Below, in pieces: positions 1-5,973 of a stretch of DNA of 7,788 bases; position 1 is the stretch's first letter, and every line of letters begins with the position of its first letter. This DNA is from DATIYW01 sp035517415. Lineage in GTDB: Bacteria; Acidobacteriota; Thermoanaerobaculia; Thermoanaerobaculales; Thermoanaerobaculaceae. A program made the position numbers and the translations under genes. The stretch is from positions 1 through 7,788 of the forward strand of contig DATIYW010000304.1 in the NCBI GenBank assembly GCA_035517415.1, given 5' to 3'. The notes below the pieces were generated by a model, which saw only the letters and a list, made by a program, of their open reading frames with translations, was not told where the DNA came from and did no database searches.

Positions 1-2
1 AG

Positions 3-524
3 TGCTGGGGCGTGATCGTGGTCGACGGGCCGGCGGTCGACAAGATCCGCAAGGAGTTCCGCCGCCTCGCCGAGCATGGGCTCCCGGGCGTGCCCGATTT
101 CGCCATGCCGCGCCAATGGCCGCCGGCGCTGCAGGCGCGCAGCGGCGGGCTGGTCAAGGCGCTGAGCGCGGCGCGCGACGCGTCGCGGCTGCCGACGCCG
201 ACCGCCACGATGCTGGACTTCTTCGGCGCCCCGTGCCTGCTGCTCGTGACCGTGGACAAGGACCTGGTGCCGGACTACGCCTGCTTCGACGCCGGGCTGT
301 TCGTCCAGTCGCTGTGCCTCGCCGCGCACGCGCAGGGCCTCGGCACCTGCATCATGGCGCGCGCGGTGCGCTACCCCGAGGTGCTGCGCGAGATGCTGCC
401 GGGCGCCGCGGGCCGCAAGTTCGTGATCGGCCTCGCGCTCGGCTACCCCGACCCGGACTCGCCGCTCAACGCGTTCGAGCGCCCGCGCGCGCCGCTCGAC
501 GAGATCGCCAGCTTCGTCGGGTAG
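3..524 (+). CDS. Nitroreductase family protein, 5' end outside the window
   Basis: The reading frame is open to the left edge, so this is the C-terminal 173 residues and the first roughly 40 to 60 are missing. A GTG at 12 could serve as a start, but the residues before it (CWG, then VIVVDGPAVDKIRKEF) fit the family strand that follows the FMN-binding N-terminal helix, usually written N-x-Q-P-W-x-F-x-V-V, so the true start lies upstream. Seen in the sequence: an AP-CLLLVTVDKD strand, a D-x-G-LFVQSLCLAAHAQGLGTC helix (GLGTC from about residue 112 of this fragment) and GYPD at 147-150, followed by N-x-x-x-R-P-R-x-PLDE. This order is the classic C-terminal half of nitroreductases, which are FMN-dependent dimeric NAD(P)H oxidoreductases acting on nitro compounds, quinones or other electrophiles in the cytoplasm. 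The substrate cannot be told. The gene ends at TAG 522-524, 155 bases before the next gene. Confidence 0.85.
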   Translation, partial: CWGVIVVDGPAVDKIRKEFRRLAEHGLPGVPDFAMPRQWPPALQARSGGLVKALSAARDASRLPTPTATMLDFFGAPCLLLVTVDKDLVPDYACFDAGLFVQSLCLAAHAQGLGTCIMARAVRYPEVLREMLPGAAGRKFVIGLALGYPDPDSPLNAFERPRAPLDEIASFVG

Positions 525-584
525 CTCCGATCCCGTGCCGCTCCGCGGCCGGCGAACCTTCCGCCGCGCCGAAGCGTTTGATCG

Positions 585-669
585 TTGGGATGCCAGGCAC
601 GGACTTACCGTGCTTCGCCTGAGACGGTGCACGCGTCCAACCGCGGCAAGTCCGTGCCTGGCACCCCGA
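585..669. repeat. REPIN-like long inverted repeat upstream of the DUF4097 gene
   Basis: Bases 585-612 pair with 642-669. The core 591-606 against 648-663 is a perfect 16-bp inverted repeat (TGCCAGGCACGGACTT and its complement). Counting outwards and inwards, only positions 590/664 and 607/647 fail to pair, with GU-type pairs at 586/668 and 611/643. The loop is about 29 bases. Each arm also folds alone: in the left arm GCACGG 597-602 pairs with CCGTGC 608-613 around a 5-base loop, and the right arm has a weaker version at 642-656. Two inverted copies of a short palindrome flanking a spacer is the architecture of a REPIN, a non-autonomous repeat mobilised by RAYT (TnpA-REP) transposases. No T-tract follows, and the loop is long for an intrinsic terminator of the nitroreductase gene. 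The outer edge of the right arm includes the first two bases of the GAGGAGGG ribosome binding site of the next gene, so folding might also influence its translation. Confidence 0.6.
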
Positions 670-679
670 GGAGGGCTCG

Positions 680-1789
680 ATGCGGCGATCGCTCCTGCTT
701 GCGGCCACCATCGCGTCGCTGACCTGCGGCGCGTCACTCGCGGACACGACGAGGACGCTGCGCGTCTCGCTCGCCGGCGACCCGGCGCGGGAGTTCGCGG
801 TCGAGAATCTCGCCGGCTCGATGACCGTGGTCGCGGCCGACGTCGCCACGGTGGAGGCGGTCGCCACGATCCACGCCGAGAGCGAGGAGCTGGCGGCGGC
901 GATGGGATTCGAGCAGGTGCGAGGGCGCGACGGGACGCCGACGCTGCGCGTGGTCTACCCGCTCGACCGCGAGCGGCGGATCCGCTTCCCCGGCGCGGGC
1001 GACGAGGCCGGGGCGCGCGGCCACGAGCGGCGCCACCACTGGTGGTCGGCGTTCGGCTGGGACAGCTCGGAGACGACCTACGACGGTCACCGCGTCCGCG
1101 TGAGCGAGAGCAGCGGCGTGCTGCTGTTCGCCGACGTCGAGGTGCGCGTGCCGCGCCGCGCCGTCGAGGCGACGTTCCGCAACCTGGTCGGTCTGCTGCG
1201 CGCCGATGGCATCGAGGGCACGGTACTGCTCGACACCACGCACGGCGACGTGATCGCCCGGCACCTCGACGGCGAGATCAAGGCCGACACCGGCTCCGGC
1301 GACGTGCGGGCGGAGGCGATCCGCGGCCGCTTCGTCTGCGACACCGGCAGCGGCGCGTGCGTCGTCGACGGGTTCGACGGGCGCGAGCTCTCCTGCGACA
1401 CCGGCTCCGGCGAGGTGCGGGTGAGCGGCGCGCGCGCGGAGCGGCTGGTCGCCGACACCGGCTCCGGCGGCGTACGCGTCGAGCGCGCCGACGTCGAGGA
1501 GTTCAAGGGCGACACCGGCTCCGGCGAGATCGAGGCCGAGCTGATCGGGTCGCGGCTGCGCCGCGTGATCGCCGACACCGGCAGCGGCGGCGTCGTCCTG
1601 CGGCTGCCGGCGGACGCCTCGTTCGAGGTGAGCGCCGACCAGGGCAGCGGCGGCCTGGAGTGCTCGTTCCGCGACGCGCAGCCGGTGATCCACGACAAGA
1701 AGGTGGTCGGCTGGCGGCGCGCCGACGCGCGGGTGCGCATCAGCATCGACACCGGCAGCGGCGACGCGCGCGTGATCCCGGCGGCGTGA
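680..1789 (+). CDS. Secreted DUF4097-family repeat protein
   Basis: The product has 369 residues. The ATG at 680 is preceded by a strong Shine-Dalgarno GAGGAGGG at 668-675 and opens a signal peptide (positive MRR, hydrophobic LLLAATIASL, probable cleavage after SLA at residue 21), so the mature protein should be exported. Cys16 is not in a good lipobox. Residues about 30 to 180 form a beta-rich region typical of DUF4097, with a His/Trp-rich loop (H115, H119, H120, W121, W122). From residue 185 the protein is a ladder of short beta repeats marked by DTTHG at 185, DTGSG at 203, 221, 240, 259, 278 and 299, DQGSG at 320 and DTGSG at 357. The family is known as putative adhesin or auto-transporter-like beta-solenoid proteins with no established biochemical activity; a surface or periplasmic structural role is inference. 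It is monocistronic as far as can be seen: an inverted repeat lies upstream and a convergent gene 26 bases downstream. Confidence 0.88.
   Translation: MRRSLLLAATIASLTCGASLADTTRTLRVSLAGDPAREFAVENLAGSMTVVAADVATVEAVATIHAESEELAAAMGFEQVRGRDGTPTLRVVYPLDRERRIRFPGAGDEAGARGHERRHHWWSAFGWDSSETTYDGHRVRVSESSGVLLFADVEVRVPRRAVEATFRNLVGLLRADGIEGTVLLDTTHGDVIARHLDGEIKADTGSGDVRAEAIRGRFVCDTGSGACVVDGFDGRELSCDTGSGEVRVSGARAERLVADTGSGGVRVERADVEEFKGDTGSGEIEAELIGSRLRRVIADTGSGGVVLRLPADASFEVSADQGSGGLECSFRDAQPVIHDKKVVGWRRADARVRISIDTGSGDARVIPAA
1286..1762 (+). repeat. DTGSG repeat array within the DUF4097 protein
   Basis: Eight near-identical five-codon units encode DTGSG (one is DQGSG), beginning at 1286, 1340, 1397, 1454, 1511, 1574, 1637 and 1748. 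A degenerate copy, DTTHG, starts at 1232. Spacing is 18, 19, 19, 19, 21, 21 and 37 residues, the length of one turn of a right-handed beta-helix or solenoid, with the DTGSG sitting at a repeated turn. The serine codon alternates between TCC and AGC, and the intervening sequence differs between units, so this is an old protein-level repeat and not a recent DNA tandem duplication. Confidence 0.85.
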
Positions 1790-1804
1790 GCGGCCAGGCC
1801 CGGC

Positions 1805-1829
1805 GCGGGCGCGACCTAGCGGCGCCCGC
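1805..1829. terminator. Possible bidirectional terminator hairpin between convergent genes
   Basis: GCGGGCGC at 1805-1812 is perfectly complementary to GCGCCCGC at 1822-1829 with a 9-base loop. It begins 15 bases after the stop of the DUF4097 gene, and its loop contains the stop codon of the convergent acyl-CoA-binding protein gene. An eight-pair all-GC stem at a convergent junction could stop transcription from both sides. There is no T-run on either side, so a canonical intrinsic terminator is not shown, and GC-rich sequence produces such stems by chance. Confidence 0.35.
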
Positions 1830-2076
1830 CGGCGAGACGGTCGACGAGCGCGGCGTAGGCGCGCATCGCCTCGTCCTTCGCCATGCCGCGGCGCTCGGCC
1901 CACGCGTCGTACTTCGCGCGGCCGACGAAGTCGAACATGCCGGGCTCGTCTCCGCTGACGTCGCCGAGGGTCGCCTGCTTGTACAGGCCGTAGAGCTCGA
2001 GGAGCACCTCGTCGGGCTGCGCTGTCAGCCCCTTGACCCGCACTGCCGCCTGCTCGAACTCGGTCTGGACGCTCAT
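1816..2076 (-). CDS. Acyl-CoA-binding protein (ACBP family)
   Basis: An 86-residue protein, the normal length for a stand-alone ACBP. ACBPs are cytosolic four-helix proteins that bind medium to long acyl-CoA esters and act as a pool or carrier. The sequence carries the family signature: LYGLYKQATLGD (residues 29-40, with Tyr29, Tyr32 and Lys33), PGMFDFVGRAKYDAW (45-59, with Lys55 and Trp59) and AMRAY ending in Tyr74. These line up with the ligand-contacting Tyr28, Lys32, Lys54 and Tyr73 of animal ACBP. The frame stays open upstream towards 2331, but the ATG at 2074-2076 has an AGGGAG Shine-Dalgarno (plus-strand 2083-2088) at six bases and matches the family N-terminus; the upstream extension is Arg/Pro-rich and unlike ACBP. 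The gene is divergent from the M20 hydrolase and convergent with the DUF4097 gene, so it is probably transcribed alone. Homologues are universal in eukaryotes and patchy in bacteria. Confidence 0.93.
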   Translation of the reverse strand: MSVQTEFEQAAVRVKGLTAQPDEVLLELYGLYKQATLGDVSGDEPGMFDFVGRAKYDAWAERRGMAKDEAMRAYAALVDRLAGGRR

Positions 2077-2241
2077 CGCGCGCTCCCTGCGACGCCGCGG
2101 CGTCTCGCTTCGGGCGTGCGCCCGCACCGCACGGTCGCGGCGCGCCGGCGGCCCCCGTGACACGGCGCCGGGAGCAGGATACCCTGGCAGGGCACGATCG
2201 GGCGGAGCGGCCGCGCAAGACGCGCCGCGATCGCCGGGAAC

Positions 2242-2248
2242 GGGAGGG
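2242..2248 (+). promoter_or_regulatory. Ribosome binding site that sets the M20 hydrolase start
   Basis: GGGAGGG lies four bases before the GTG at 2253. The other in-frame start, GTG at 2157, has no comparable purine run (it is preceded by GCGGCCCCC) and would add a 32-residue Arg/Glu-rich tail that the family lacks. This favours initiation at 2253. Confidence 0.6.
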
Positions 2249-2252
2249 CGCG

Positions 2253-3488
2253 GTGGGGATCGACGACGTCGCGAGTCGGATCGATGGCTTCCGGGAATGG
2301 GCGATCGAGCTGCAGCGGGGATTGACGGCAATACCGGCGATCTCGCCGGACAGCGACGGACAGGGTGAGCTGGAGAAGGCGGCGTGGCTCGAGGGCGAGC
2401 TGGCGAAGCTGCCGTTCGACGAGGTCGTGCGCCTCGACGCGCCCGACCCGCGGGCCAAGGGTGGCGTGCGTCCCAACCTGATCGCGCGGCTGCGCGGCGC
2501 GAGCTCGTCGCGGACGCTGTGGATCATGTCGCACCTCGACGTGGTGCCGCCCGGCGAGCGCAGCCTGTGGCGCACCGACCCCTACCGGCTGCAGGTGGAG
2601 GACGGCCGGGTGATCGGGCGCGGCGTCGAGGACAACCAGCAGGCGATCGTGTCGAGCCTGCTCGTCGCGCGCGCCCTGATCGAGAGCGGCGTGCGGCCGG
2701 CGGTCGACCTCGCGCTGCTGTTCTGCGCCGACGAGGAGACCGGCTCGGCGCACGGCGCGGAGTTCCTCGCGAAGCATCACCGTGGCCTGTTCGGCCCGCG
2801 CGACATGTTCATCGTGCCCGACGCCGGGAACGCGCACGGCACGCTGGTCGAGATCGCCGAGAAGTCGTCGTGGTGGCTGCGCCTGCGGACGCACGGCAAG
2901 CAGTGCCACGCCTCGACGCCGGAGCAGGGCGTCAACGCGTTCCGCGCCGCGAGCGAGCTGGTCGTGAGCCTCGGCACGCTGGCGGAGACGTTCCCGCTGC
3001 GCGACCCGCTGTTCGACCCGCCGCAGTCGACGTTCGAGCCGACGAAGAAGGAAGCGAACGTCCCGAACGTCAACACGATCCCGGGCGACGACGTGTTCTA
3101 CCTCGACTCCCGGGTCCTTCCGGCGATCCCGCTCGCGGCGGTCGAGGCGGAGGTGCGGCGGCTGGCCGCGGCGGTCGAGGCGAAGCACGGCGTCCGCATC
3201 ACGCTTGAGGATGTGCAGCGCAGCGAGGCGGCACCGGCGACCCGGCCGGACGCCGAGGTGGTCCGCCTCGTCCTCGCCGCGGTGCGCGAGGTCAACGGCG
3301 TGGAGGCGCAGCCGAGCGGCATCGGCGGCGGGACGGTCGCCTCGACGTTCCGCCGTCTCGGCCTCCCCGCCGTCGTCTACTCCAAGATCGACGAGGTCGC
3401 CCACCAGCCGAACGAGTACTGCGTCCTCGACAACCTGCTCGCCGACGCGCGCGTGTTCGCCGCCGTGGCGCTGCGCTGCGGCCCCTGA
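2253..3488 (+). CDS. M20-family zinc metallo-hydrolase (ArgE/DapE/CPG2-like)
   Basis: With the GTG start at 2253 the protein has 411 residues, normal for M20 enzymes. These are cytoplasmic di-zinc amidohydrolases that release acyl groups or amino acids from N-acyl amino acids, N-succinyl-diaminopimelate or small peptides. The full catalytic set is visible: His94 and Asp96 in SHLDVVPPG, bridging Asp127 in GRGVEDNQQ, the DEETGS box with catalytic Glu161 and zinc ligand Glu162, Asp190 in VPDAGN, and the late His384 in EVAHQPNEY. The lid/dimerisation domain carries GKQCHASTPEQGVNAF, whose His219 matches the histidine that reaches into the partner active site. The C-terminal half contains STFEPTKKEANVPNVNTIPG and a GIGGGTVAS loop, as in generic M20 hydrolases of the DapE-ArgE superfamily. 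No arginine- or lysine-biosynthesis genes are nearby, so the substrate is unknown and dapE or argE should not be assigned. It is divergent from the ACBP gene and convergent with the permease, hence probably monocistronic. Confidence 0.9.
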   Translation: MGIDDVASRIDGFREWAIELQRGLTAIPAISPDSDGQGELEKAAWLEGELAKLPFDEVVRLDAPDPRAKGGVRPNLIARLRGASSSRTLWIMSHLDVVPPGERSLWRTDPYRLQVEDGRVIGRGVEDNQQAIVSSLLVARALIESGVRPAVDLALLFCADEETGSAHGAEFLAKHHRGLFGPRDMFIVPDAGNAHGTLVEIAEKSSWWLRLRTHGKQCHASTPEQGVNAFRAASELVVSLGTLAETFPLRDPLFDPPQSTFEPTKKEANVPNVNTIPGDDVFYLDSRVLPAIPLAAVEAEVRRLAAAVEAKHGVRITLEDVQRSEAAPATRPDAEVVRLVLAAVREVNGVEAQPSGIGGGTVASTFRRLGLPAVVYSKIDEVAHQPNEYCVLDNLLADARVFAAVALRCGP

Positions 3489-3500
3489 GCCCGCCGGCGG

Positions 3501-4409
3501 CTACCGGCTCATCGCCACCGCCGGGGCGGCCGTGCGCGCCGGCGCGCGCCGCGGGAACAGGCCGGTCGTCAGCGCGGTGCCGGCGAGGATGATCGCGCAC
3601 GCGCCGACCATGCGCGGCGTCACGGCCTCGCCGAGCACGACGGCGCCCCACAGGATGCCGAACACCGGGATCAGGAACGTCACCGCGATCGCCTTCGCCG
3701 GACCGACGTTCGCGATCAGGCGGAAGTAGAGGATGTAGGCGACCGCGGTGCAGGCGAGCGCGAGCGCCGCGACCGCGGCCCACGCCGAGGCCGGCGGCGC
3801 GCTCCGCGGCCACGCCCACGCGGCGACCGGCGCGAGCACGACCGCGGCGCCGACCTGGCTGCCGGCGGCGGTCGCGAGCGGGTCGACGCCGGTCAACCGG
3901 CGCTTCGTGTAGTTCGCCGCGACGCCGTAGAGCAGCGTGGCGACGAGCGCGGCGACGACCGCGAGCCCGCTGCCGCCGGGCTTGAACCCGGTCTTGCCCC
4001 AGACCAGCATGAGGACGCCACCGAAGCCGACCGCGAGCCCGGCCACCCGCCACGCCGAGAGCCGGTCGCCGAGCCACAGCCACGCGACGAGGGCCCCGAA
4101 CATCGGCGCCGTCGCGTTCAGCACCGAGGCGAAGCCGGCGGTGAGCGAGAGCGTCGCGAACGCGAGCAGCGAGAACGGCAGCGCCGAGTTGATCGCGCCG
4201 ACGACGAGGATCGGCAGCGCGTTCGCGCGCGCGGCGCGGAGGCGGCCGCCCGCGAGCAGGACCGGCAGCAGCGCGAGCGCGGCGAGGGCGACGCGCAGCT
4301 CGATCAGCGGCACCGGCCCGAACCGCGGCGCGGCGACGCGCATGAACAGGAACGACGCGCCCCACAGCGCCGCGAGCGCCACCAGCGCGACCGCGTCGCG
4401 CGGCCTCAC
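3501..4409 (-). CDS. EamA/DMT-superfamily permease
   Basis: 302 residues with about ten hydrophobic segments (roughly 5-25, 34-54, 63-85, 91-113, 119-138, 148-168, 182-200, 210-230, 240-262 and 266-285), forming two homologous EamA repeats. The first ends with the characteristic NATAPMFGALVAWLWLGDRL followed by a G-x-x-x-G-G-V helix; the second has the parallel IPVFGILWGAVVLGEAVTP and a final helix. LWGASFLFMRVAAP near the N-terminus is the typical first helix. Such inner-membrane proteins export or import small metabolites, often amino acids, but the substrate cannot be predicted here. The start is GTG at 4407-4409 with GGGAG seven bases upstream. It lies 37 bases downstream of the Ada-AlkA gene on the same strand, with no obvious terminator between, so co-transcription is likely. 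It is separated from the convergent M20 gene by only 12 bases. Confidence 0.9.
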   Translation of the reverse strand: MRPRDAVALVALAALWGASFLFMRVAAPRFGPVPLIELRVALAALALLPVLLAGGRLRAARANALPILVVGAINSALPFSLLAFATLSLTAGFASVLNATAPMFGALVAWLWLGDRLSAWRVAGLAVGFGGVLMLVWGKTGFKPGGSGLAVVAALVATLLYGVAANYTKRRLTGVDPLATAAGSQVGAAVVLAPVAAWAWPRSAPPASAWAAVAALALACTAVAYILYFRLIANVGPAKAIAVTFLIPVFGILWGAVVLGEAVTPRMVGACAIILAGTALTTGLFPRRAPARTAAPAVAMSR

Positions 4410-4446
4410 CGGCGCGCTCCCGGCGGCGCGGTGCCCGGCCGCGCGG

Positions 4447-5889
4447 TCACGCCGCGCCGTCCAGCGAGCGCCACAGGTGCATCGCGGCGTAGGCGCGCCA
4501 CGGCCGCCAGCGCTCGCCGGCGGCGAGGATGCGGCGCGGCGACGGCTCGCCGAGCGCCTTGCGGAGGCCGAGGTCGGCGTGGGGGAACGCGTCGGGCCAC
4601 GACAGCGCCCGCATCGCGATGTACTGCGTCGTCCACTCGCCGACCCCGGGCAGCTCGCGCAGCGCGGCGAGCGTCGCCTCGACGTCGGAGCCGTGGTCGA
4701 GGCGGAGCGTGCCGCCCGCGAGCGCGCGGGCGAGCGCGACGATCGTGCGGGCGCGCGCCGCGACGACGCCGAGCTCGGCGATCACGGCGGGCTCGAGCCG
4801 GGAGACGGTCTCCGGGGTGGGGAACAGCACGTCGAGCCCGGCGAACGGTGTCTCGATCGGGTCGCCGAAGCGCCGCGCGAACCTGCCGGCGAGCGTGCGC
4901 GCCGCCCTGACCGACACCTGCTGGCCGAGCACCGCCCGCACCGCGAGCTCGAAGCCGTCGAACGCGCCGGGCACGCGCAGGCCGGGGCGGGGCTCGGCGA
5001 GCGGACCGAGCGCCGCGGCGATCTCCTCCGGGTGTGCCGCGAGGTCGAACAGGCGGCGCACCCGCGCGAGCGCCTGCGGCAGCGCGGGCAGCAGCGCCGC
5101 GTCGAGGTCGGCCTCGACCACGCGTCGCGCCGGGTCGTGGCGGACCGCGATCCAGCCGCGCAGCTCGCCGCCGCGGCGCGCCAGCCGCACCGTGCGGCGG
5201 TAGGTCGCCCCGTCCACCTGCTCGACGCCGTCGACCGTGCGCGGCCCGAGGAAACCGATCAGCCCGGCCCAGTCGAACGGCGGGCGGTAGCCGAGCCGCG
5301 TCTGGATGCGGCCGTCGGCGGGCGCGGTGCCGGCGCGCTTCCGCAGCGCGGTCGGGCTCATCCGGTAGCGGGCGAGGAACAGCGCGTTGAACCGCCGCAG
5401 GCTGCGGAACCCGCTCGCGATCGCCACGCTCGTGACCGGCAGCGCGGTGTCGGTGAGCAGGCGCTTCGCGAGCAGCAGGCGCTGCGTCTGCGCGTACTGG
5501 ACCGGCGAGACGCCGTACGCGGCGCGGAACGCCCGCCGAAGGTGGCGCGCGGTCACGCCGAGGCGCGCCGCGAGCTCCCCGATCCGATCGTCGTTGCACG
5601 CCCCGTCCTCGATCATCGCGGTCGCGGCATGGGCGATCCGCGCGGGGGCGTCGACCGAGCCGTTACCGGGCGCGAGCTCGGGCCGGCAGCGCAGGCAGGG
5701 GCGGAACCCGGCCGCCTCGGCCGCGGCGGCGCTCGCGAAGAACGTGCAGTTCTCGCGCTTCGGCGTGCGCGCGGTGCACACCGGACGGCAATAGACGCCG
5801 GTCGACGAGACGCCGACGAAGAAGAGGCCGTCGAACCGCGCGTCGCGCGAGCGGAGCGCCCGGTAGCAGGTCTCGGGATCGGTCCTCAC
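4447..5889 (-). CDS. alkA: Ada-AlkA fusion: methyl-phosphotriester sensor, AraC-type regulator and 3-methyladenine DNA glycosylase
   Basis: A 480-residue three-part protein. Residues about 4-75 are the Ada zinc domain, with Cys34, Cys38, Cys65 and Cys68 spaced exactly as Cys38, 42, 69 and 72 of E. coli Ada; Cys34 should accept the methyl group from DNA phosphotriesters. Residues about 80-180 are an AraC-type double helix-turn-helix (DDRIGELAARLGVTARHLRR, then SVAIASGFRSLRRFNALF). From about 195 comes an AlkA glycosylase: an N-terminal domain (RLGYRPPFDWAGLIGFL), GQQVSVRAARTLAGR, and the helix-hairpin-helix LRELPGVGEWTTQYIAMRAL (410-429) followed by the catalytic Asp439 in PHADLGL. The protein can thus sense alkylated DNA, probably activate its own gene, and excise alkylated bases. 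The O6-methylguanine methyltransferase domain of E. coli Ada is absent, replaced by AlkA. This domain order is known in several bacterial phyla. The start is GTG 5887-5889, with no good Shine-Dalgarno and a -10-like TATGAT immediately upstream. Confidence 0.93.
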   Translation of the reverse strand: MRTDPETCYRALRSRDARFDGLFFVGVSSTGVYCRPVCTARTPKRENCTFFASAAAAEAAGFRPCLRCRPELAPGNGSVDAPARIAHAATAMIEDGACNDDRIGELAARLGVTARHLRRAFRAAYGVSPVQYAQTQRLLLAKRLLTDTALPVTSVAIASGFRSLRRFNALFLARYRMSPTALRKRAGTAPADGRIQTRLGYRPPFDWAGLIGFLGPRTVDGVEQVDGATYRRTVRLARRGGELRGWIAVRHDPARRVVEADLDAALLPALPQALARVRRLFDLAAHPEEIAAALGPLAEPRPGLRVPGAFDGFELAVRAVLGQQVSVRAARTLAGRFARRFGDPIETPFAGLDVLFPTPETVSRLEPAVIAELGVVAARARTIVALARALAGGTLRLDHGSDVEATLAALRELPGVGEWTTQYIAMRALSWPDAFPHADLGLRKALGEPSPRRILAAGERWRPWRAYAAMHLWRSLDGAA

Positions 5890-5895
5890 GCCCCA

Positions 5896-5901
5896 ATCAT
5901 A
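5896..5901 (-). promoter_or_regulatory. Candidate -10 box (TATGAT) for a leaderless ada-alkA transcript
   Basis: Reading the minus strand, TATGAT (five of six matches to TATAAT) is followed by the six bases TGGGGC and then the GTG start codon, so transcription would be expected to begin at or next to the start codon. No convincing -35 hexamer is found 16-18 bases upstream, which is compatible with activator-dependent expression. The box sits in the loop of a perfect 5-bp inverted repeat, GCCCC 5890-5894 with GGGGC 5902-5906. Confidence 0.4.
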
Positions 5902-5973
5902 GGGGCGGGCCCGCGCCGATGCTGGCCGTTTTCGGACCGGACGCCCTCGCCGCCGGGGCGGCCGGGCGGGAGG

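Noticed and set aside
1232..1762. Regularly spaced repeats resembling a CRISPR or DNA minisatellite
   Set aside because: The repeated unit is only about 15 bases, is in frame with a coding sequence, and varies in synonymous codons; it is a protein repeat.
2182..2192. CCCTGGCAGGG palindrome in the ACBP/M20 divergent region
   Set aside because: The four-pair arms are too short to call an operator without conservation data, and no clear promoter hexamers lie around it.
2157..2252. N-terminal extension of the M20 hydrolase from GTG 2157
   Set aside because: The added 32 residues are Arg/Glu-rich and unlike the family, while the GTG at 2253 has a good Shine-Dalgarno.
734..2575. A 613-codon open frame on the minus strand
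   Set aside because: It runs antisense to the DUF4097 gene and the start of the M20 gene, and out of frame with ACBP; it has no domain and is low-complexity.
3491..3508. Small hairpin (GCCGG/CCGGC with a 6-base loop) between the convergent M20 and permease genes
   Set aside because: Only five pairs and no T-run; it is indistinguishable from chance in this composition, although its place would suit a terminator.
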